A DNA stretch of 64,000 nucleotides from Actinopolymorpha cephalotaxi (lineage in GTDB: Bacteria > Actinomycetota > Actinomycetes > Propionibacteriales > Actinopolymorphaceae). Positions 9,729 through 17,704 of the stretch are shown in pieces (positions within the stretch are counted from its first letter, which is position 1; the number at the start of each line of letters is the position of its first letter). The stretch is taken from the NCBI RefSeq assembly GCF_013408535.1, contig NZ_JACBZA010000001.1:4424850-4488849 (forward strand), given 5' to 3'. The position numbers and the translations under genes are program-made. Below the pieces are notes generated by a model. That model saw only the letters and a list, made by a program, of their open reading frames with translations. It searched no databases and was not told the origin of the DNA.

Positions 9729-10050
9729 AGCTGGCCGGAGTTCATGGGGCACGACGAGATCGCCGCCGCCCTGTTCCACCACGTACCGTCCACGTTCCCG
9801 CACCTGTGCCTCGTCGCCACCGAGGGCGACGAGATGGTGGCGCGGGCGTTCGCGGCGCCGTTCGCCCTCCACACCGACCGCCGCGGCACGCTGCCGGCCG
9901 GCGGCTGGGACCGCGTGCTGACCTGGGCCTTCCGCGATCACCGTGACGGCACGAAGCCCGACACCGTGAGTGCGCTGGAGATCGCCGTACGTCCGGACCG
10001 ACTACGCCGTCTACGTCGAACCGAACGTCTGGGTCCGGCACCGCCTCTGA
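9729..10050 (+). pseudogene. Relic of a GNAT-like acetyltransferase with truncated start, internal deletion and frameshift
   Basis: From about 9729 the frame reads SWPEFMGHDEIAAALFHH and continues to TVSALEIAVRPDR near 9999, which I recognise as the first part of an actinobacterial GNAT-family protein. At 10000 the sequence jumps, in another frame, to DYAVYVEPNVWVRHRL and a stop at 10048-10050, which matches the usual C-terminus of the same family. The roughly 100-120 codons that normally lie between (acetyl-CoA binding and middle part) are missing, and no start region is visible upstream of the SWPEF block. The undisturbed frame reads on into nonsense. So this is a broken gene, not a 112-residue protein. 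The family match is from memory and needs a search. Confidence 0.65.
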
Positions 10051-10224
10051 GCTGTCGGTCCGACCGTCGTCGGTGCGGTTGACAGGGTGCACTCGCCCGC
10101 TCACGCTGACTGCAGGTTTGCAGCGCCATCGACGCCTCTGCGGCCCAGGCACAGCAGGACTGGGCTGGCTCCCGAGGTGCACACCTCCTCGAAGGATCAG
10201 CCCAACGACGCGGAGACCGACGTC

Positions 10225-11874
10225 ATGAGGGCGGACAACCTGGAGGGCTCGTCGCCGGAGGTTTCGGGTGAGAGCCCCAGCGGGGTTTCGATCGACCGGC
10301 TGCAGGCGTGCATCAGGAGCGGCGCTCCCCTCGCCCTCGGCGAGCACCTGCCCGCATGGAATCCGTTCGACGGAGGACCGCCTCCGCCGGAGCTCACCGT
10401 TTCCTCCTCTCAACTTCGGCAGGTCCTCCTCGACCCCGAGCTCGGTTCACGAGCGGATCCACGCGGGCTCACGGTCCGCGGTGCGATCATCGTCGGCGAA
10501 CTCGATCTGGACTTCGCCACGGTCACCTTCCCGCTACGACTGCTCTGTTGCCGAGTCACCGGATCACTCAAGCTCAGCTACGGCAAACTCCGCGAACTCA
10601 TCCTGAGCGGAACGCACCTGCAAGGTATCGACCGAGAAGGAAGATGCCTGGCTGGTGACGGACTGGATGTGAGCCATGATCTTCACCTTGACAAGGGATT
10701 CACCGCGGCAGGCGCGATCCGACTGCGAGGGGCATACGTCGGCGGCCAGATAAACCTCGACGACGCCGCCCTGAGGGGAGCAGATTCCGAGGGCCACAGC
10801 CTGCGGGCCAACGGGCTGCAGGCGAAGAACAACGTCCTCGTGCGCAATGCGCTGACTTCCGTCGGCGGAATCATGATCGCCGGTGCGCATGTCGGTGGCA
10901 AGCTCGACTTCAGTGGGACGACTCTGGATGGCTGCGACATTCGAGGAAACAGCCTCGCTGCCGACGGGTTACTGGCGGACAACACCCTTGCGCTGGGGGA
11001 CGGCTTCTCAGCGACGGGAGTCATCCGGCTCCCAAGGGCTCGCATCGGTGGGTATCTCGACTTCAGCGACGCGTCACTGAAGGGCGCCGACCGGAACGGC
11101 GACAGCCTGGTCGGCGAGGGACTTCAGGCGAACAACACCGTACTGCTCACCGGCCGGTTCACCGCGGCCGGCCGAGTCAACTTCGCGGCGGCGAGGATCA
11201 CCAGTCTCGTCGTGGGCGCGAGCCGGGATTCCCTTCCGAAGCTCGGCGACATCACCGGGTGGCGACTGGGCGACGTCCACGGCGTGATCCGGGACGACCG
11301 AAGTGCGGCGGCCGCCTGGCTGAGCCAGCAGTCCGCGGCCCAACCGTGGCAGGAACTCGCGGACGTCTACGCGCGGAACGGCCAACCGACCGACGCGCGC
11401 TGGATGCGTTACAGGTCCGCGGTGAACTCGACCCGGAACGCCAGGTTGTCGGCGAAGCTCTCTCGCCAGGCCTACCGGTTGACGACCGGCCACGGCTACT
11501 ACCCGGGCGTGGCCCTTGCCTGGCTGGCGGTCATCTTCTGCCTGTCGTTCACGATGGCCTACTTCTGGAGAGACACGTTCACCACGCAACCCACCGCGGT
11601 AGCGATCCCGACTGATCCCGCAGGTCACCATGAGACCTCGACGACCGGCCACGTGACGAACGCCCAGTGCACACCTGCATGGAAGGTCGCCTGCCTGGAC
11701 CCCCTGGCCTTCGCGCTGAGCTCGACATTTCCCGGCGTCGCGGAGGACCCTTCGTGGGACCCGCCCGACAACGGCTGGATGCCGCTGCTGTTCTTCTTCC
11801 TGCGACTGGCCGCCTGGATGTTCACCGCCGTGCTGCTTGCCGGCATCACCGGGCTGTTGCACAAGCAGACTTAG
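10225..11874 (+). CDS. Membrane-anchored beta-helix/pentapeptide-like repeat protein
   Basis: Unknown function. After a polar N-terminus the protein has repeated units of about 20 residues resembling pentapeptide-type beta-helix coils (for example GAYVGGQINLDDAALRGAD, GAHVGGKLDFSGTTLDG, RARIGGYLDFSDASLKGAD), each followed by a nearly identical block containing DGLQANN or DGLLADN. The C-terminal about 150 residues hold a helical segment and two hydrophobic helices (near VALAWLAVIFCLSFTMAYFW and MPLLFFFLRLAAWMFTAVLLAGIT). Related streptomycete proteins are often labelled membrane-associated oxidoreductase, without evidence. The frame is open from GTG 10087, but the first 46 codons look non-coding, so ATG 10225 is preferred. 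Localisation to the membrane is inferred from the helices. Confidence 0.68.
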   Translation: MRADNLEGSSPEVSGESPSGVSIDRLQACIRSGAPLALGEHLPAWNPFDGGPPPPELTVSSSQLRQVLLDPELGSRADPRGLTVRGAIIVGELDLDFATVTFPLRLLCCRVTGSLKLSYGKLRELILSGTHLQGIDREGRCLAGDGLDVSHDLHLDKGFTAAGAIRLRGAYVGGQINLDDAALRGADSEGHSLRANGLQAKNNVLVRNALTSVGGIMIAGAHVGGKLDFSGTTLDGCDIRGNSLAADGLLADNTLALGDGFSATGVIRLPRARIGGYLDFSDASLKGADRNGDSLVGEGLQANNTVLLTGRFTAAGRVNFAAARITSLVVGASRDSLPKLGDITGWRLGDVHGVIRDDRSAAAAWLSQQSAAQPWQELADVYARNGQPTDARWMRYRSAVNSTRNARLSAKLSRQAYRLTTGHGYYPGVALAWLAVIFCLSFTMAYFWRDTFTTQPTAVAIPTDPAGHHETSTTGHVTNAQCTPAWKVACLDPLAFALSSTFPGVAEDPSWDPPDNGWMPLLFFFLRLAAWMFTAVLLAGITGLLHKQT

Positions 11875-11889
11875 CGACGGGTAGGGCTC

Positions 11890-11925
11890 GCGCCGGAATG
11901 ACCCCGCGGGCCGAACGTCCGGCGC
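11890..11925. terminator. Candidate bidirectional terminator between convergent genes
   Basis: Outer inverted repeat GCGCCGG (11890-11896) and CCGGCGC (11919-11925) encloses an inner CCCGCGGG palindrome (11903-11910). It lies exactly between the stops of the converging membrane-protein and glycosyltransferase genes. No T tract. Confidence 0.4.
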
Positions 11926-11932
11926 TCGCGTC

Positions 11933-13123
11933 TCAAGGTGTGAGGATGTCGCGGACGGACACGGTCGCCTCGACCTCATACGGGAGCGGTGCGCCGGCGA
12001 GGAGCGCTCGGGTGAGGATCACGTAGCGGGCGACGTAGTCGTCGGACGTGAGGCCCTGAGCGCGTATCTGCTTCAGCCCGTCCGGATCGGGGCCGTCCGC
12101 GGCGCGGTCGTACTCCGCGAGGATCGCGTCGGCGAGCGCGGCCGCGTTTCCCGTCTCGTACTGCGCCACCCGGCTTCCGACGAGGTAGAGCCCCAGGCCG
12201 CCGACATCGGTCGTGACCAACGAGGAGCCGACATGCTGAGTCTCCAGCGCCACCGTGCACCCCGACGCGTGCAGATTGGGCACGAGGGGGATCACGACGA
12301 CGGCCGCCTCGGCGTAGGCACGGTACACCTCATCGAGGGACCCGATCGGCTCGATGCGAACGTTCGGGGGCGCGTCGTGGGTCGGGTACGCCGCATCCAC
12401 TGTCGCCACCCAGAAGTCGATGTCAGGCAGCAACCGTGCCGCCGCATGGAGGGTGGACCAGTCCCGGTGCCGATCCCTTCCCATCGCGAGAACCCCGCCA
12501 CCGGCACCGGGCGCGACCGTCCGAAGGGCCCTTTCCAGCGTGGACTCGTTGACGGCGGCTCCGAACGGCAGACAGAGCACCTCGTCGGTTCCCCTGGCCG
12601 CCCGCGCCGCGTCACGGTTGAGCGTACTGAGCGTCACCTCCACCGCGGCATCCCGCAACAGACTGAGGTAGAGGCGACGGCGGAAGCCTCGGATGGTCTG
12701 CCAGTTGTCCCAGAGCCAGACCGTCTGCGCGATGACCCGCGTGGATCGATTGCGCAGCAGGCGCAGCAGCATCAGCGCCGCGAGCGACTCCCGCTCCGTG
12801 TGCGTCCACACGACCTCGGCGCGCGAGAGTCCACGGCGGTTGCGCCAGGCGTGCACGAAATCGAACCCCAGGACGCGCCGGGAACCGAGGCGGACGAAAC
12901 GGGAGACGCGCCCTTCGTCGGCGTCCTCCGACCAGGTCAGGTCGACGACCGCGCCGGCTGCGCCATAGCCGTAGGGCGTCGGGCTGTTCAGCTGCGCGTC
13001 GTCCTTCGAACGACGCCATGACGGAATCGACAGCCCGTGCTGAAGGAAGACGAACACGCGCGGCTGCGCCTCACCGACCACTCGAACCCCCCGGTTCCTC
13101 GGGTGGCGACCCACCCTTCCCAC
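11933..13123 (-). CDS. Glycosyltransferase family 1-like protein
   Basis: GT-B type sugar transferase with no membrane helices. The N-terminal half has a FVFLQHG opening and a Rossmann-like pattern with VVWTHTERESLAAL; the C-terminal half has the GT-1/GT-4 layout: GGVLAMGRDRHRDWSTL (start of the second Rossmann lobe), then IEPIGSLDEVYRAYAEAAVVVIPL and a GCTVALETQHVGSSLVTTDVGG block, where the family usually has the E-x7-E donor-binding motif. Only part of that motif is evident, so the donor is unclear. The GTG start at 13123 has no clear ribosome site; GTG codons at about 13081 and 13060 are alternatives. It is a solitary gene. Confidence 0.75.
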   Translation of the reverse strand: MGRVGRHPRNRGVRVVGEAQPRVFVFLQHGLSIPSWRRSKDDAQLNSPTPYGYGAAGAVVDLTWSEDADEGRVSRFVRLGSRRVLGFDFVHAWRNRRGLSRAEVVWTHTERESLAALMLLRLLRNRSTRVIAQTVWLWDNWQTIRGFRRRLYLSLLRDAAVEVTLSTLNRDAARAARGTDEVLCLPFGAAVNESTLERALRTVAPGAGGGVLAMGRDRHRDWSTLHAAARLLPDIDFWVATVDAAYPTHDAPPNVRIEPIGSLDEVYRAYAEAAVVVIPLVPNLHASGCTVALETQHVGSSLVTTDVGGLGLYLVGSRVAQYETGNAAALADAILAEYDRAADGPDPDGLKQIRAQGLTSDDYVARYVILTRALLAGAPLPYEVEATVSVRDILTP

Positions 13124-13226
13124 GGGGAGCGTATGTGATCAGCAGCCGTCACGGGCACACTTCGCGAAGGCGCGCCCCGACCACTGGCTGTGGCCTGGCA
13201 CGCCTCCGACCTGACTGGGATCGATC

Positions 13227-16200
13227 TCACCTGCCGTGTGGGAGCGCTACCGCACGGGTGATCTCCTGGGTGAGCTGGTTGCCGTTCGCGTCCTGCGCGT
13301 GCACCCGGAACGACACGAACCGGGCCTTCGCCGGGGCGCTCGCCGGCAGGTCCGCCGTGTAGCGGCCGTCGCCGTGGCGGACGGTGCGCAGGTGCCGCCA
13401 CCGGCCGCCGTCGTCGTAGGAGGCCTCGAACGTCAACCTGTTCACGGGAATGTCCACTCCCGCCTGGTGTCCGACGGTCACCTCCACCTCGTGCGCACCG
13501 CGCACCGGCGCCCTCAGTTCGTTGCGCAGGTCGACCCCGACGTCGTACCCGAGCGTCAGCAGCGGCACCGGCTGCGCGGAGTCCGTACGACCCGAACGGA
13601 ACGTCCACTCCGAGCGGCTACGAGTGGACAACTGCGCCCACGGCGCCCGGTTGGCCACCTCGAACGACATCCGGTAGGTGTCCGCCGATCCGGTGGGCAG
13701 GTCCACGTAGCCGAACAGTCCGCCAGGCGCGTACGCCGTCTCCCACAGCACCTGGTCGCCCTGCGACAGCCGGACCCTCGTGTCGATCCCGTCCTGACCC
13801 GGGACGGTGTACGCCACGGAGAAGTGCTGGTCTGCGTCCACCAACCCGACACCCTGGAAGACGTTCGGGAACGGCGCCCCGAGTATCAGCCGGTCCTGGT
13901 CTCGCCGGACCGGGAACCTGCCGTTCAGGCCGGGAACGACGGGCGCGCCGAGCCACGACTGGGTGACGTGTTCACCTCGCGCGTACTTCGTCAGCGGCGT
14001 ATCCAGCTCCAGTCGCGCCGGGGGATCTGTTTCTCCTCGTTGGTACGGCCGCTCCGGGGTCGCCATGGTGTAGGCCCACGTCGTCTGCGGGTCCGACACG
14101 TGGTAGACGACCCGCGAGCGCGGTGCGCCGAAGACCGGGCGCATGAAGGTCAACGACGACGTGTCCGTCGGCCCAAATGCGAACGAGCCCTCGCTGTAGC
14201 TGATGTTCTCGGTCGCCAGACTGTGCAGGTTCTCGTCGACACGGACCAGGTCCTTCGGAGCCACCCGATAGTCGAGCTTGCCGGGGACGCGGTTTCCTTC
14301 GGCGAATACCAGGTCGTAGACGTACGGACTGGCCATGTTTCCACCGGCCCGCACTGTCAACCTGCCCTTGCCGAGCAGAGCGAGCAAGGTGCCGCCCTCG
14401 GTACCGGTCAGGTGAACGGTCGGCACCTTGAGCTGAAGGTCCGCACTCCCGCCGGGGTTGGAGTTCGATCCCGGGTCGTCGTTGTAGATCGCGACCAGGC
14501 GTGCTCCCGCGTCTGCTGCCGCGTTCGACTGAACTGCCACCGGCACGTCGTCGGTACGGCGGACGAGCGCGACGGCACCCTTCAGGTCAAGGCCGGCGAG
14601 GTCCGCCGGACGCCCCTCCCCCGCGTCGACGACCGGTATGGTGGCGGCGCCCTTCAGGACCGGGAACTCCCAACTGTGGTTGCTGAACCAGTCCATCCGG
14701 TAGTACTGCGGATCCAGCTTCACGTCCTTGGCACCCGGAACGGACATCGTGACGTTCGGCGCCTCCAGTCGCATCCGCGAGGTCGCCTCGAACGAACCGG
14801 CCGATACCCCGTCCATGGGCTGAACGAAGAACCGCTCCTCGGCCTGGGCTCCGGGATTGTTCACGACAGCGTCACTGACCACCGTGCCGTCAGCGGCGAC
14901 ACGGCTCCACTTGAGTTCGACGGCGCCTCCGGGATTCGCCCTGGCCTCCGGGTTGGCCGGAGTGCTGACCTTCACCTCGACCGCCTTCCGGGCGTCGAGT
15001 GTCAACGTGGTGTTGCCGGAGATCCGAAGCTCCGGGTCGCCCACCAGGGCAGTGCTCACGGGTGCGATCGGGAAGCTCGCGTCGGCCGGTTCGCCGGCCG
15101 GGCGGGTGTCGATGTAGGCCAGCACCGAGTAGGTGCCGACGTGTACCCGAAGGCACAGCTCCTGCTTCGGATCCTGACTCGCGCAGTAGTCCCACCTCGA
15201 CGCGCCGGTCTGGACGTCGACGACCGGTGAGCCGAGCGACCCGTCCGCCACCGCGCCACCGATCCCCGGCCTCGAGGGACGGCCGTCGCGCGCGATGCCC
15301 CGCAGCCGGAGGTCGAACAGTTGCGGCTTGCCCACGAACCCGATCGGGGTGTGCAGGGACGGCACCTGCGGTGAGTCCGCGACCACCGTTCCTGTGTACT
15401 TGCCGACCTTGGCGGTCCCCGGGTCGAGGGTGACCGTGGCCGTGCCGACCGTGCCGGGTGCGACGGTCAGCTGGGACGGTTCCACAGACGCGTAGTCGAC
15501 CTCGGCCCCATCCTGGTCACGAAGCTGGGAGTGCAGGTCCAGCGTCACCGGCTGTTCGGAGACGTTGCGGTAGGCCAGCTTCCGCGCGACGGGCTCGGTT
15601 CCACCGGCCGCCTTCAGGGTGATGATTCCGAAGTCCAGCGAACCCTGCTCGGCGAGCACCGGGCTCTTCAGCACACGTCCGACGTCGACCCGGCCCGCCC
15701 CCTGTTCGTACTCCCGCAGCCCCGGAGTGGGCACCGCGGTGGACATCAGTGCTGCCTTGAGTTCCTGCCAGGTCATGTCGGGGCGGGCCTGGGACAGCAG
15801 GGCCGCGGCACCCGCCACATGCGGGGAGGCCATGGAGGTGCCGGACAGCTGGAGGTACGGGCCGGACCCGCCGAGCTTGCCGTCCTTGGCCCGTGCGGCC
15901 CAGATCCCCACGCCGGGTGCGGTGATGTCGGGCTTGAGCGCCAGGTTGACCGGTCCGGGACCACGGCTGGAGAAGTCGGCGAGCCGGTCCTGGCGGTCCA
16001 CCGCGCCCACCGTCAGGGCGCTCGGCGCGTCGCCGGGTGAGAGCACGCAGCCGTCGCACCCGCGGTTGCCTGCCGCGACCACAAACAGCGTCCCGTCCTC
16101 GTTACTGAGCCGGTCCACCGCCGCCGTCACCAGGCTGCTGCCGAACTCCGTCGGGTCCGAACCCAGGCTCATGTTCACAATGTCCGCGTGCTCGTCACCT

Positions 16201-17408
16201 GCGGCCCACTCCATCCCGGCGATCACCCAGGAGAGGGCGCCGTTGCCTTCGGAGTTCAGCACCTTGCCGTTGAGCAGGTCCGCGCCGTACGCGACGCCCT
16301 TGCGAGCACCGTCGGAGGCCGCACCGGACCCGCCGACGATCGACGCGACGTGCGTACCGTGCCCGAACCCGTCGTTGGTGTCCGGGTCGTCGGTGAAGTT
16401 GTGCGCGGCACTGACGCGTCCGGCGAGATCGGGGTGGGTGGTGTCGATGCCGGTGTCGAGTACGGCGACCTTGACGCCCTTCCCGGTGTAGCCGGCGTCC
16501 CAGGCGGCCGGGGCGTGGATCTGCCTGGTGCTCTGGTCCAGCGCCACCCGGACCCGGGCGTCCAGCCAGATCTTCCGGACGCCGGCGAGTGGCCCGGCCT
16601 GCGCGGCGGTCAGCGAGGTCGTACGCCGGCCGGACTTCTGTGCGGCCTCGGCCAGCTCGAACACCGCGTTCCCGAGCTTGGTCACCTCGTCCTTGGCGAC
16701 CTTCGTGGCCACGCCGTCCACGCTGTCGAGCACGCGACGGTCGCGCTCACCGGGAATCGCCTTCGTACGCAGGGTCTTCGCCGTCTTCTTCGGATACGTG
16801 ACGATCAGCGGGAGGGACGGGCTGGCCGCGTCGTCGTACCCCTGCTTCGCCAGCGCGGTCACGTCGAACAGTGCCGGATCGAGGACGTCCGCCTGCAGCA
16901 ACGAGCCGACGTCGGAGGGCACGACGTACGTCCGGCCGTCCCGGGTGCTGACCTCGAACTGCGGCACGACACCGTTGGGCCGGCGCGCGGGATCCACCGC
17001 CGCGGTGGTCTTCCCGCCGCCGAGCGAGCGAAGTTGGACGCGGTCGCCGGTGATCAGGGTGATCGCCGCGGGGCCGGAGGCCGCCTTGACCGGTGCGCTC
17101 GCGCTGGTCGCGGCGACGGTCTTCGTGGGTACGTTCTTCGTGGGTACGGAGTTCGCCGAGGCCGCCGCTGCGGCCACCGGCCCGGAGTGCCCGGGAGATC
17201 CGGCCACCGCGAGCGCGACAACCGCTGTCGCCGCCAACGCCCGGGGAAGAGCGCGGCGAAGAACACTGGGAGGGGGATTCGGGAGGGGCGGGAAACACCC
17301 TGACGGTCGAGATCCCGACCGGCCATGGCATGACCTCTTTCCTGCGTTGGCACAACTGCCTGGGGGGTAGCGACTTCGTGCGAAGTCACTCGTCTCCTGC
17401 GACCTCAC
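13227..17408 (-). CDS. Secreted subtilisin-like serine protease (S8 family) with PA domain
   Basis: Very large exported peptidase (up to 1,393 residues). Catalytic triad: Asp in VAVLDTGID (about residue 318), His in GHGTHVASIVGG (about 353), Ser in SGTSMASPHVAGAAALL (about 522), plus the oxyanion Asn in VVAAGNRG. A propeptide region precedes the catalytic domain. A protease-associated (PA) segment, GAVALVRRTDDVPVAV...DAGARLVAIYN, lies near residue 950, followed by beta-sandwich-like modules to the C-terminus. The hydrophobic signal (LAATAVVALAVAG) begins only at about residue 58, because no start codon in this frame lies nearer; the true start may therefore be misplaced or an unusual codon. 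Single-gene unit; likely nutrient scavenging outside the cell. Confidence 0.93.
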   Translation of the reverse strand: MRSQETSDFARSRYPPGSCANAGKRSCHGRSGSRPSGCFPPLPNPPPSVLRRALPRALAATAVVALAVAGSPGHSGPVAAAAASANSVPTKNVPTKTVAATSASAPVKAASGPAAITLITGDRVQLRSLGGGKTTAAVDPARRPNGVVPQFEVSTRDGRTYVVPSDVGSLLQADVLDPALFDVTALAKQGYDDAASPSLPLIVTYPKKTAKTLRTKAIPGERDRRVLDSVDGVATKVAKDEVTKLGNAVFELAEAAQKSGRRTTSLTAAQAGPLAGVRKIWLDARVRVALDQSTRQIHAPAAWDAGYTGKGVKVAVLDTGIDTTHPDLAGRVSAAHNFTDDPDTNDGFGHGTHVASIVGGSGAASDGARKGVAYGADLLNGKVLNSEGNGALSWVIAGMEWAAGDEHADIVNMSLGSDPTEFGSSLVTAAVDRLSNEDGTLFVVAAGNRGCDGCVLSPGDAPSALTVGAVDRQDRLADFSSRGPGPVNLALKPDITAPGVGIWAARAKDGKLGGSGPYLQLSGTSMASPHVAGAAALLSQARPDMTWQELKAALMSTAVPTPGLREYEQGAGRVDVGRVLKSPVLAEQGSLDFGIITLKAAGGTEPVARKLAYRNVSEQPVTLDLHSQLRDQDGAEVDYASVEPSQLTVAPGTVGTATVTLDPGTAKVGKYTGTVVADSPQVPSLHTPIGFVGKPQLFDLRLRGIARDGRPSRPGIGGAVADGSLGSPVVDVQTGASRWDYCASQDPKQELCLRVHVGTYSVLAYIDTRPAGEPADASFPIAPVSTALVGDPELRISGNTTLTLDARKAVEVKVSTPANPEARANPGGAVELKWSRVAADGTVVSDAVVNNPGAQAEERFFVQPMDGVSAGSFEATSRMRLEAPNVTMSVPGAKDVKLDPQYYRMDWFSNHSWEFPVLKGAATIPVVDAGEGRPADLAGLDLKGAVALVRRTDDVPVAVQSNAAADAGARLVAIYNDDPGSNSNPGGSADLQLKVPTVHLTGTEGGTLLALLGKGRLTVRAGGNMASPYVYDLVFAEGNRVPGKLDYRVAPKDLVRVDENLHSLATENISYSEGSFAFGPTDTSSLTFMRPVFGAPRSRVVYHVSDPQTTWAYTMATPERPYQRGETDPPARLELDTPLTKYARGEHVTQSWLGAPVVPGLNGRFPVRRDQDRLILGAPFPNVFQGVGLVDADQHFSVAYTVPGQDGIDTRVRLSQGDQVLWETAYAPGGLFGYVDLPTGSADTYRMSFEVANRAPWAQLSTRSRSEWTFRSGRTDSAQPVPLLTLGYDVGVDLRNELRAPVRGAHEVEVTVGHQAGVDIPVNRLTFEASYDDGGRWRHLRTVRHGDGRYTADLPASAPAKARFVSFRVHAQDANGNQLTQEITRAVALPHGR

Positions 17409-17704
17409 AGGTCTGCCGTGATGTCACGCGTCTGCTGAGGTCACAGGGGTTCGAAGCGCTCGTCGGCGGGAGGTGAATCGGCGGGAGGTGAAGGAGCGTC
17501 GGGCTCGGACGGATCCGAACCCGGCGTGACGCGCCGCCCGATCCGCGTCGGCTGTTCCGGCCTCACCGGGTCGCCCGAGCGCTGCGCGTCGAGGTCGCCG
17601 TGCTGCTGGTCGTCGTGCTGCTGCTCGTACTGGTCGTCACCCTGGTCACCGCCCACCCGAACACGATCGGGTCTGGCTGAAGTTTCAGCGACCGGGCAGA
17701 TGAC
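17409..17704. other. Intergenic stretch with a possible tiny membrane peptide
   Basis: 296 bases between the protease start (minus strand) and the end of the second LAL regulator. No standard gene is convincing. On the plus strand a GTG at 17600 with GAGG five bases upstream opens a 26-codon frame, ending 17680, that is almost wholly Val/Leu (one membrane helix) followed by TAHPNTIGSG. The overlapping minus-strand frame 17441-17656 is Asp/Gln/Pro-rich and unconvincing. Confidence 0.3.

Noticed and set aside
9744-10082. 112-codon ORF as an intact protein
   Set aside because: After residue 86 the frame diverges from the family while the true C-terminus appears in another frame; it is a pseudogene.
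17445-17465. ggggttcgaag resembling a tRNA T-arm
   Set aside because: No acceptor or anticodon arms around it.
17441-17656. 71-codon minus-strand ORF after the second LAL gene
   Set aside because: Gln/Asp/Pro-rich, no ribosome site or recognisable fold.
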